Source: Acetomicrobium thermoterrenum DSM 13490 (GTDB lineage: Bacteria > Synergistota > Synergistia > Synergistales > Acetomicrobiaceae). From it: 64,000 nucleotides of DNA. Below are positions 8,552 through 16,095 of this stretch, piece by piece (within the stretch, counting starts at the first letter, position 1; the number at the start of each line of letters is the position of its first letter). Where the stretch lies: assembly GCF_900107215.1 (NCBI RefSeq), contig NZ_FNPD01000005.1, positions 99,513-163,512 of the forward strand, written 5' to 3'. Both the position numbers and the translations under genes were made by a program. Below the pieces are notes generated by a model that was given only the letters and a program-made list of their open reading frames with translations, was not told where the DNA came from and made no database searches.

Positions 8552-9011
8552 ATTTGCTGCGCTAAAAGCGGATATCGACCATGAATTACGCAACCTCAAA
8601 AGATTAGCCAAAGAATTAGACGACATACTTACAGCAACAAAAGAGGGGTCAATCGCAAGAACGCGTGCGGTCGGCAGCTTGCTTCACGACTTCTATACTG
8701 GAGTTGAAAAAATATTTAGCCAAATTGCAATAAAGATAGACCAAGACTTACCTGCAGGCGAAGGTTGGCATATTCAACTGCTCAAAAGGATGACAATTCC
8801 AATAGAAGGGATCCGACCTCAAGTAATTGACGAAAAATTAGAAAATGATCTCGAAGAATACCTTCGTTTTCGCCATCTTTTTCTGAATATATACGGTTTT
8901 GAGCTAAAATGGGATAAATGCCAGCCTTTAGTTGAAAGATTGGATGATATTATTTGCGAATTGGAAGAACAGATAGCTAAATTTGAATCTTTTTTGGATT
9001 CAATTACATAA
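8544..9011 (+). CDS. HEPN/HepT-like protein, putative toxin of the MNT pair
   Basis: A 155-residue all-helical protein. It contains the pattern LLHDFYTGVEKIFSQIA and, towards the end, EYLRFRHLFLNIYGFELKW, whose Arg and His (RFRH) resemble the HEPN RNase active site. HepT-like proteins cleave or trim RNA and are held in check by an MNT partner. It overlaps the MNT gene by 8 bp, implying translational coupling. The ATG at 8544 is chosen over a TTG one codon earlier. Assignment rests on gene pairing and the Arg-His motif; activity is not proven. Confidence 0.72.
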   Translation: MTRFAALKADIDHELRNLKRLAKELDDILTATKEGSIARTRAVGSLLHDFYTGVEKIFSQIAIKIDQDLPAGEGWHIQLLKRMTIPIEGIRPQVIDEKLENDLEEYLRFRHLFLNIYGFELKWDKCQPLVERLDDIICELEEQIAKFESFLDSIT

Positions 9012-9040
9012 AGACCCCCTTTAAAGTAGACCCCGCTGGG

Positions 9041-10351
9041 TTAGGATTCGAATATTGTCTGTTCGGATATATCTGCCTGCAAAGCCTTTAAAGCCCGAAG
9101 CACGAGTTTTCTTCTCGTCTTTTTGTCCTCCTCGGGGCCTGCCTCGGGGTTGCCCACGGGATGAGGTATGGCAACGCCCGGCACGATCCGATTGGCCCCC
9201 ACGGTAAGCATTATGGGCACTATCGTCGCTATCTGGGCAACGGGGATTTGTGCCACCCTTTCTATTTCCCGCGTCATCGATGCGCCGCATCGTGTGCACG
9301 TCCCTCAGGTGGAGGTCAAAATTACGCCGTCCACACCCGCTTCTTTCAGTTCGCGGCCTATCTCTTGGCCAAATCGCTCGGCGTTTGCGACGGACGTCCC
9401 CGTTCCCGTGGTCGTGTATAAATAAAGATGAAGTTTTCCAAACACCCCTTCCCCTTCAAGCTCCCTCATAACGTCTAAGGGCACTACCACGTCGGGGTCT
9501 AAGTTTGCCCACATCCGGTCGTATCCTCCATGGATCGACTCAAATTCGTCGGGAGTCAAGTCATCCAGCCCCGAGATGTCGTATTTGGCATAACTTTCGG
9601 CCGAGGAAACGCGAAGCCTGTCGGGGTTGCCCCTAGGCACGATCCCGCCCGATGTGACCAAGGCTATGGTTGCATGTTTAATGTCCTTGATCGGAGGCGC
9701 TGGAGGGATCTTTTTAAAGGCGGGCATCTCATATTCCGTGCGAAATTCTTGCCCTGCGATTTTTTGAAGCAGCATGTCGATGGCCCGAAGCGATCCTCTT
9801 TTTTCCTTGAAGAAGTTCTTGCGTATGCCGCGGTGGATGTAGCCTTCTTCGTATGCAGGGCCGAGTGGCTCGCCTTTTAACAGCTTAAGGCCGAGGCGCG
9901 CCATGCTCGTCAACGCCTGCTTCATGTCCCTAGCGCTGCCCTCGGTTTGAACGATGAACGTTTGGGCACGGTACAGCTCAACGCCCGGGTTTTCGGGAAA
10001 CATGCCCGTTAGGGAAGGTATACCTAAGCTTTTCGTTACGGCGGCACATATGTCGCCACAGGCCACACCGTAGCGACCGGCGTTGAAGGCAGGGCCCGCT
10101 ATAAAAAGGTCTGGTTTTAGCTCTTCGACGATCTTCAAACACTCGACACGGGCTTTTTCGATGTGTTCGGCGTAGTAGCCGTCGCCGCAGATGACGGTGC
10201 CTATTACCCTTGCTTCGTCGCCAAATAACCTTTGAAGCTCAAGCCCCGGCCCCACGGGACCTTCGACGAGCTCGGGCTTGAAATCGGCAACTTCCTCTCC
10301 TCCCTTTCCTCCGTAAAATTGGTTTATGTAGCAAACCACGCGGTAAGACAT
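9041..10351 (-). CDS. grdB: Selenocysteine-containing glycine/sarcosine/betaine reductase protein B, GrdB-type subunit
   Basis: The frame runs 436 residues if the UGA at 9305-9307 is read as selenocysteine (residue 349). The context is LTST-U-GTCTRCGASM, the family's redox motif: Sec, then Cys three and six residues later in the pattern UGTCTRC. Without readthrough the protein would stop at residue 348, and the remaining 87 codons continue in frame with clear family sequence to a TAA. A hairpin suited to recoding lies just behind the UGA. GrdB-type subunits form the substrate-specific protein B with GrdE, binding glycine, sarcosine or betaine and passing a carboxymethyl group to selenoprotein A. 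RBS GGGGGAAG precedes the ATG. It lies 13 bp downstream of grdE. Glycine versus sarcosine (GrdF) or betaine (GrdH) specificity is not readable here. GrdA, GrdC/D and the Sec machinery must lie elsewhere. Confidence 0.95.
9278..9292 (-). promoter_or_regulatory. bSECIS-like selenocysteine insertion hairpin
   Basis: Starting 12 nt after the UGA, the mRNA can form a perfect 6-bp stem CGATGC/GCATCG with apical loop GGC. The loop begins 18 nt after the UGA, inside the known 16-37 nt window for bacterial SECIS elements, and has a loop G. Confidence 0.75.
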
Positions 10352-10364
10352 CGCACTTCCCCCT

Positions 10365-11648
10365 TTATACCCACTCGCAGCCTACACGGCTGTAGCCAAT
10401 TTCCACCGTTGAGCCGATGACAGACTGAAGCTCAACGTACATGGAGCCGTCTTCCCGCAAGGATTCGGCGGAACCGCCCGAAAGCAGGGCTATTGCTTTA
10501 GGGTCGCCGATCACCTTTTGCATCGGCGGAACGACGATCATCTCGTTGACGTTTCCCGTCGACACAAAGGCATTCATCTCGGGCGTCGCGTCCGCCAAGC
10601 TCTGGCTTTTGCCGTCCGTGCCTGCTGCTTCGTCTGAGATGACGACCGTCCTGATGCCGGCTTCCTCGAAATATTTGGCCGTAAGGCAAAGGTCGGTATC
10701 GGGGTTGCCGTAACCTTCTTCGGTAATGACTACACCGTTGGCGCCAAGATCTGCTCCTATCGCGGCGCTCATCCTGGCGTTTCTTTCCTTTCCCGCCAAA
10801 ACGGTGCTTTCCGGCGAGATCACCACGCCAAGGAAGTTAAGGTCCTTGCCGTGGCGCTCGTACAGGTCGCGCACGACGGGGTTATTTACGTGGTGATAGG
10901 TCGTGTTTTTGTCGCAGGCAGAGACGCAGTTTCCCGACACAACGGCGCCGTCTAAGACTTCGTTTGGGTGAAGCAAGAAGGGAAAGCTCATCTTTACGTC
11001 CGTGCCGTAGACGTAGGTATCGTGAAGCAGCCCTTGGGCTATGGACATGCATACGTAAAGAATCTTTGGAAGGCCCGGGAATTTAGCGCTTTCTTCAGCG
11101 ATCGAACCCTTTTCGAAGGTCTCTATTTCATCGGCCCTTGAGTCCATGCAACATTTGGCTAAATAGACAGCCAGCTTTAACCCTGCTGTTCGCAGGGCGG
11201 CTTCGTATTTGTGCTTATCCAGGCCGTCGGTCGGCTCTACGACGAGGACTATGTTGTTGGTCTCAGAAAAAGGCGTGTAGCGTGCTCCTTGGCCGCTCAT
11301 GTCGATGAAGCCCTCCTGGAAGGCCACGATAGACCCGCAGGTCACGACCGCAGCGCCGTCAAGCACAAGTGTTGCCCCGTCTCCTGCCCTTTGTAAGGGG
11401 GCACAAAAGCCGGGGAAGTATTCCTTTCCGCCCGACAACTTCACCCTCGGTTGGATGCAGTCCTTGACAGGGATTATCCTTATGCTTTCGCCAGGCCTTG
11501 CAAGCTCAAGGTCGACCTTGGCGAAGGCGTCGTCTATTACCGCCTCTAAAGCGGATGCCTTATCTACGTACAAGACTCCTTCTTGGACCTTGGTGACGTC
11601 GCCCCAACGGACGTCGCGTACCTTTACCTTATGCAACTTTAGCTGCAC
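10365..11648 (-). CDS. grdE: Glycine/sarcosine/betaine reductase protein B, GrdE-type proprotein
   Basis: A 427-residue protein homologous to the GrdE/GrdG/GrdI proprotein. It contains the segment VVSGNCVSACDKNTTYHH with Asn-Cys at residues 240-241. GrdE-family proteins are cleaved before this Cys to give alpha and beta subunits, with a carbonyl group at the new N-terminus that binds the amine substrate as a Schiff base. The start is GTG at 11648, with GAGGAGG seven bases upstream; an in-frame start 63 nt earlier has no such site and would add a non-family N-terminus. It is the first gene of a two-gene operon with the selenoprotein grdB and is divergent from a CdaR-type regulator. The substrate cannot be assigned. 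Confidence 0.93.
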   Translation of the reverse strand: MQLKLHKVKVRDVRWGDVTKVQEGVLYVDKASALEAVIDDAFAKVDLELARPGESIRIIPVKDCIQPRVKLSGGKEYFPGFCAPLQRAGDGATLVLDGAAVVTCGSIVAFQEGFIDMSGQGARYTPFSETNNIVLVVEPTDGLDKHKYEAALRTAGLKLAVYLAKCCMDSRADEIETFEKGSIAEESAKFPGLPKILYVCMSIAQGLLHDTYVYGTDVKMSFPFLLHPNEVLDGAVVSGNCVSACDKNTTYHHVNNPVVRDLYERHGKDLNFLGVVISPESTVLAGKERNARMSAAIGADLGANGVVITEEGYGNPDTDLCLTAKYFEEAGIRTVVISDEAAGTDGKSQSLADATPEMNAFVSTGNVNEMIVVPPMQKVIGDPKAIALLSGGSAESLREDGSMYVELQSVIGSTVEIGYSRVGCEWV

Positions 11649-11720
11649 GACAAGCCCTCCTCGCGCGTAATGACTTAAAGATATTGTAAAATAGCGATGC
11701 TCAAAAAACATTGGGTGATG

Positions 11721-11791
11721 GCATAAATATATATGCTATAATTATTTTTATATAAGGCGGATGCATAATGCATTTGCCAGATCTCTGAGAT
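11721..11791. promoter_or_regulatory. Divergent control region between grdEB and the CdaR-type regulator, with three palindromes
   Basis: The intergenic DNA holds GCATAAATATATATGC (11721-11736, 14 of 16 positions symmetrical), ATGCATAATGCAT (11761-11773) and ATCTCTGAGAT (11781-11791, perfect). A TATAAT lies at 11737-11742 on the plus strand. The last palindrome abuts the regulator's ribosome site, so autoregulation is plausible. Binding is inferred only. Confidence 0.5.
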
Positions 11792-11804
11792 AGAGGTGTG
11801 TTAA

Positions 11805-12968
11805 ATGTTAAATCAGGTGGCACAGGATATTGCCGTCACGGTAAGCGACATCATCGGCCACGGAGTCCTGGTGACCGATGACAAGGGGGTCATAATCGGG
11901 TGCGACGATGTGTCTCGAATCGGAGTTTGCCACACACCGTCGCTTGAGGTCATGAAATCAAGGAAGTCCCTCGTGACCACCGAAGCCGAGGCCTCAAAGA
12001 TGTCCGGAGTAAAACCTGGCTTCACGCTGCCGATCTTACTGGTTGAAGAAGTTGTCGGGTCCATCGCCATAGCAGGCGACCCCGATGAGGTCAAAAAGTT
12101 CGGGTTGCTCGTGCAAAAGCAGGCTGAAATAATGTTACGGCAACAGGCCCTCATGCAGCAGAACATGCTTCGGGAAAAGGCGCTCTCCGATTTGGCCGAA
12201 AGCATAGCGTCCTTCAATCCTGCGTACGGAAACGAGACGCTTATTTTGCTGCAGGGCGAAGAGCTCGGCTACGACCTTAAACTGTGCCGCATAGCTATGA
12301 TCGTAGAGCTTGAATCCTACGTGGGCGAACAAGTGGGATCCACGATGCGCCGTGTGCTGGACCGCTTAAAAGAGGCCTTTCACCATCCCAAAAACGTCTT
12401 CTGCCCCTTAAACAGCTTCTCTGCATGCGCATTCCTCGTAAACAACCGCAAACTTGACGACGACAAATTTGAACGTTACGTCTTCAAGCTGTGCCGCTCA
12501 TGCATGAGCTTGCTTTCCAAAGAAGGCATTGCCATCTCGATCAGCATCGGGCAACCAGCTAAAGACATCGGAGAGCTTGCCGAATCCTACAGAAGGGCTA
12601 AAGAGGCCTTGACCCTGGGCAAAAAGATTTGCCAAAAAGGTGAGAACTGCTTTTCTGCAAGCGACATCATCATGGAATGCGCCCTAGCGTCCATCCCTTT
12701 AAAGAAACAAAATGACTTTGTCGAGCAAATCCTCGGCAAACTAACAGCCCATCCCGATTCTAATCAGCTCATCGAGACCTTTTGCGCCTGGTGCGACCAT
12801 TCATTCAAGACGAACGAAGCCGCAAAAAGCCTGTCACTGCACCGAAACACCCTTCTTTATCGCCTCAAAAAGTTAGAGTCCATCACCGGCCTTTCCCCCT
12901 GGAACTTCAAGGACTGCATGAAGCTTGCCACGGCAATCTTCCTCAAATCCTTGGGGTCAGGTCTTTAA
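11805..12968 (+). CDS. CdaR-type transcriptional regulator (diacid-recognition plus PucR-like HTH)
   Basis: 387 residues. Residues 5-135 match the putative sugar-diacid recognition domain (AQDIAVTVSDIIGHGVLVTD near the start, with GFTLPILLVEEVVGSIAIAG following). A middle GGDEF-like/activation segment comes next, and the C-terminus carries the PucR-type helix-turn-helix (NEAAKSLSLHRNTLLYRLKK). Such proteins usually activate neighbouring catabolic operons in response to an organic acid. Divergence from grdEB makes it the probable regulator of the selenoprotein operon. The last residues, LGSGL and the stop codon, come from the end of the mobile repeat that begins at 12953, so the native C-terminus has been replaced by a few repeat-encoded residues. 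Confidence 0.87.
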   Translation: MLNQVAQDIAVTVSDIIGHGVLVTDDKGVIIGCDDVSRIGVCHTPSLEVMKSRKSLVTTEAEASKMSGVKPGFTLPILLVEEVVGSIAIAGDPDEVKKFGLLVQKQAEIMLRQQALMQQNMLREKALSDLAESIASFNPAYGNETLILLQGEELGYDLKLCRIAMIVELESYVGEQVGSTMRRVLDRLKEAFHHPKNVFCPLNSFSACAFLVNNRKLDDDKFERYVFKLCRSCMSLLSKEGIAISISIGQPAKDIGELAESYRRAKEALTLGKKICQKGENCFSASDIIMECALASIPLKKQNDFVEQILGKLTAHPDSNQLIETFCAWCDHSFKTNEAAKSLSLHRNTLLYRLKKLESITGLSPWNFKDCMKLATAIFLKSLGSGL

Positions 12969-13332
12969 TCTTGAATTTTTATTAGCCCATCGGGTAACAA
13001 TCAGGGTCAGATCTTTAATCTTGAAAATATAATTTAACGGACTAATATCTATTGCAGCTATGTATTAGCACCGTAGTGATAATTACAAGGAGTAATTGTA
13101 ACCAGCGCGGTCATTTTTATTGTATGGACTGAAAATTTTCAAACATACAACATATTCCACAGACTTACCTTAGGAAATACATTTGCCCCCGGGGTAGGCA
13201 TACAATATCGTTAATGAAAACTATATCAAATATGACCGCTACATATTCAAGCTTTATGTGCTTAAAATTAGTATTTGTTAAATCAAAGGAATAGCGAGCA
13301 ACGAAGAAAATCAAAAATAAAGACCTGACCCC
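12953..13332. mobile_element. Non-autonomous RAYT-associated repeat (MITE/REPIN-like), copy 2
   Basis: A 380-bp near-identical partner of the element at 7737-8117 in the same orientation, with the same 15-bp terminal inverted repeats and the same internal doublet. Its left end lies inside the regulator gene and supplies its stop codon. Its right end is 17 bp from the end of the RAYT transposase gene. Differences from copy 1 are scattered point changes, so the two copies are recent relative to surrounding gene decay. Confidence 0.88.
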
Positions 13333-13349
13333 CACGGGCAGGCTCAAGT

Positions 13350-14207
13350 TTAGGAATTGCTGTCCTTTTGTTTTAAGATTACACTAACGGTGGAATAATG
13401 AAGGCCTAAAAACCTTGCAACTTCGGTTTGCGTGTAACCGTGTACGCGGACTGCCTCGTAAATTTTGCCGTTTCGCTCACGCTTATCATCAATCTTAATA
13501 TTGGCAAACAGCTCCTTCAAAGTTGGACGTGTTGCCTTTCTTTGATAGATTGGATACTCGTTATCCTGTTGGTAGTTGTCTAACAAAGGCTTCACAACAT
13601 CAAGAAAATTTTCGCTGCCAAGCACTACCCCGCCTTTGAGTTCTTCCCACGGGCCTGTTTTGCCTTCATTCGCCACGAAATCCCGATATAGCTGTCTTGC
13701 CCGCTCGCTGTTTTTGTCAAATTGATCGAGCAACCAGCTAGTATGCAAAAAGGGTGGAGCGCCTTCAATCCCCGCTGTCGCCCTGTAGCTGCTCCACGGC
13801 CAATCCTCTGGTCGCTTTACGAATCCCGCCCTCACAGGATTCAGCACAATATACCGAGTCAATTCAAGCAAATGACTGTCACGCTCTACCAGTATAGACT
13901 TATACCTGCCCTGCAGTACATGACCAACTCGATTGTGATTACGATTGAAATATATCGTATACACACAATTGAGGTAATGCATCCCCTTTGAAATATTAGC
14001 GTCCGGTGTTTCAACTAAAAGGTGGTAATGGTTATCCATTAAACAGTAAGCATGACATAGCCAATTGTATCGCTCGATGGTCTTACCAAGCATACCCAAA
14101 AACATCGTGCGATCCTTAGCGTCGAGGAAAACGTCGTTTCTCGCGTTTCCGCGACAGGTAATGTGATATATTGCCCCCTCGAATTGAACCCTCAATGGTC
14201 GTGCCAT
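13350..14207 (-). CDS. REP-associated tyrosine transposase (RAYT, Y1/IS200-like)
   Basis: 285 residues. The HUH motif is H60-Y61-H62 (MDNHYHLLVETP) and the likely nucleophile is Tyr119 in LTRYIVLNPVRAG, the standard RAYT arrangement. The opening MARPLRVQFEGAIYHIT and the WPWSSYRA segment are also family hallmarks. A C-terminal helix-turn-helix (TEVARFLGLHYSTVSVIL) extends beyond the minimal domain. RAYTs cut and move single-stranded DNA with REP hairpin ends. It is flanked by TAAAGACCTGACCCC ends on both sides (13318-13332 and 14318-14332) and directly adjoins repeat copy 2, so it is the best candidate for mobilising both repeats. It appears intact. Confidence 0.93.
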   Translation of the reverse strand: MARPLRVQFEGAIYHITCRGNARNDVFLDAKDRTMFLGMLGKTIERYNWLCHAYCLMDNHYHLLVETPDANISKGMHYLNCVYTIYFNRNHNRVGHVLQGRYKSILVERDSHLLELTRYIVLNPVRAGFVKRPEDWPWSSYRATAGIEGAPPFLHTSWLLDQFDKNSERARQLYRDFVANEGKTGPWEELKGGVVLGSENFLDVVKPLLDNYQQDNEYPIYQRKATRPTLKELFANIKIDDKRERNGKIYEAVRVHGYTQTEVARFLGLHYSTVSVILKQKDSNS

Positions 14208-14316
14208 ATATCAAATATACTACATATTTTACTTTTGCACATACATGAACATTACGAAAGTTGATCATTGTGTTTTACTAATTTATTCTGGCGCTGAGTA
14301 AAAGAAATATTCAAAA

Positions 14317-15960
14317 CTAAAGACCTGACCCCAAAAGTATTAGAAACTGTCGCAGCAGCTGAGGTAGCTCGCCTAGGGCGTAATCGCGCTCAAGCCTTTC
14401 AAGCCACGTATGGGCTCCCCTTCCCAGCGGCCCCAGGTTTATTATGGGCATGTTAAGCTTTTCCATCAGATCAAAGGGAAGGTCGTATATAATGCCCCAA
14501 CCGGGGGTGTTTTCCTTCAAGGTCTGCCTTTCGCCTTTGTCTATCTCGCAACCTATGTAGCTTAAATCACACAAACCTCCAAAGGCGGGACACTCCATCA
14601 AAGGCCTGCCAAAGACGTTTTCGGCGTAAGATACCGTAGCCTTCACCGCACGGCCGAAACGCAATTCTGCTTTTGTCCGGCCGTAACTTGACCGATGGGG
14701 CATAAACGGCGGCAGAAACCCTATTATGACGGCAGGCTCTTTTTCGTCGCGCCAGGACATCTCCCACTCAACTAAGGCAATGCCTTGTTCCCTTAAGTCC
14801 TTACCTGACGATTTGAGCTTTAAGGCCATCTCGCGTTCTGCCCTTTCAAAGTCGCCGGGGTAGTTGCGGGCCGCCTGACGGCGAAGCTCCGCAAAGTCAA
14901 TTATCGAAACGTGGCCTCTTTCTTTAGCCGCTCCAGCGTAGCCAAAATTCTTCATTTCCTTATAGGTAGCATCGATGTAGTCTAAGGCCCTTTTTGCTCC
15001 CCTGGCGGCAGCCTCCTTAAATAGCCCAAGCACGTCGCCGGGCGTTCGAGCAACAGTAAAGACGTTGAAGTAAGCCATGCTCAGGTGAGGAATGGAAACC
15101 GAGTACATTTCCTTTTGCCTGCATTGTCGGTTGAGCACAAAGGGCGGCAACGTGACGCTTGCACCAAGGACGTCTCGAAGCTCGGGACGCGCTTCAATCT
15201 CCAGGTCGATGAAGTCCTGCAAAAGCGACGCGCTAAGGCCGCCAAAATAGCTGCCCCCGTGCGCTTCTTTTCCTATGACGTAGGTCATTACCAGGGTCTT
15301 TCCCATGGTGCTTAAAAAATATCCCGGCCCTGAGGCACCCGGAAGGCCTGCATCCGTCGGCTCGGTGTTTATGGCGCTGATAAAGCTCAAGCCTTCCCGC
15401 TCGGCCAAATCAACTAAAAAAGGCAAGGCCGATATCATACCCTGGCTTGATCCCTCCTCGTCAAAAACCAAAGCAACGACGACGTTTACGCCAAAAAGCG
15501 AAGGATCACGGGCAAATTCTTTGAGCAAATCAAGTTCCAGGGCCACGCCGCATTTCATGTCCATGACGCCCCGTCCAAAGATCCAGTTGCCGCTTTCAAG
15601 GTCTGCCCTTGCCTGCCCGTCCATGGGTCGGCTCGCCATAACCTGCATCAAAGCTTCAGGGTCAAAGGCCTTGTCCGCCAAATCTCCGTACACCTCAGCT
15701 CCTACCACGTCTAAATGTCCGATAAAAAGGACGGTATCGGGCACATTCAATGAAGAGCGAACCAAGGCAACAACTGAACGGCGATGGCCGTCAGGGCCGG
15801 GCACCATATCTAAGTGGCCTGGATGTTCCATAAAGTAGCGTTCTTTCTTCAGGCTGTCATATATGTGCCTTGCTATCTCGACTTCACCGTCGGAACCCGT
15901 GACGCTTGGAATGCGAACAAGCTTTATCAGCTCTTCGTATATGCGATCTTCCACAGACAT
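14317..15960 (-). CDS. rocB: M20 family peptidase, RocB-like (arginine-utilisation type)
   Basis: 547 residues, the length of RocB proteins and longer than ordinary M20 peptidases. The metal-site motifs are visible: IGHLDVVG near residue 80, GRGVMDMKCGVAL near 140 and FDEEGSS near 170, plus a late GPLGRGAHTWLERL containing a conserved His. RocB belongs to the ArgE/DapE/ACY1 metallo-hydrolases and is linked to arginine or ornithine use in Bacillus, but its exact reaction is not settled. An AGGGGATG ribosome site precedes the ATG. The last residues, LGSGL, and the stop come from the end of the adjacent mobile element, exactly as in the regulator gene on the other side, so a few native C-terminal residues may be lost. 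Confidence 0.85.
   Translation of the reverse strand: MSVEDRIYEELIKLVRIPSVTGSDGEVEIARHIYDSLKKERYFMEHPGHLDMVPGPDGHRRSVVALVRSSLNVPDTVLFIGHLDVVGAEVYGDLADKAFDPEALMQVMASRPMDGQARADLESGNWIFGRGVMDMKCGVALELDLLKEFARDPSLFGVNVVVALVFDEEGSSQGMISALPFLVDLAEREGLSFISAINTEPTDAGLPGASGPGYFLSTMGKTLVMTYVIGKEAHGGSYFGGLSASLLQDFIDLEIEARPELRDVLGASVTLPPFVLNRQCRQKEMYSVSIPHLSMAYFNVFTVARTPGDVLGLFKEAAARGAKRALDYIDATYKEMKNFGYAGAAKERGHVSIIDFAELRRQAARNYPGDFERAEREMALKLKSSGKDLREQGIALVEWEMSWRDEKEPAVIIGFLPPFMPHRSSYGRTKAELRFGRAVKATVSYAENVFGRPLMECPAFGGLCDLSYIGCEIDKGERQTLKENTPGWGIIYDLPFDLMEKLNMPIINLGPLGRGAHTWLERLERDYALGELPQLLRQFLILLGSGL
14318..14332. repeat. Outer end of the RAYT element, inserted in the 3' end of the peptidase gene
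   Basis: An isolated copy of TAAAGACCTGACCCC, identical to the right ends of both 380-bp repeats. Together with the left end at 12953 it bounds a 1,380-bp unit that holds repeat copy 2 and the transposase. Read on the minus strand it encodes GSGL and a stop for the peptidase. Confidence 0.75.
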
Positions 15961-16095
15961 TGATGTAGCATCCCCTTTGCATGTAAAGTCCGCCTCACTT
16001 TAGTTAAAGGCCGCTTTCCCTTGAAGACACAAGTTTAGGGGCTGCATTTCTCGCAGGCCTTGCATCGGCGGTGTAAAAATCTTTTATAGGTATTG

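Noticed and set aside
9021..9299. Separate small gene after grdB
   Set aside because: The downstream frame is the C-terminal part of GrdB, read through the selenocysteine UGA; treating it as its own gene would split a selenoprotein.
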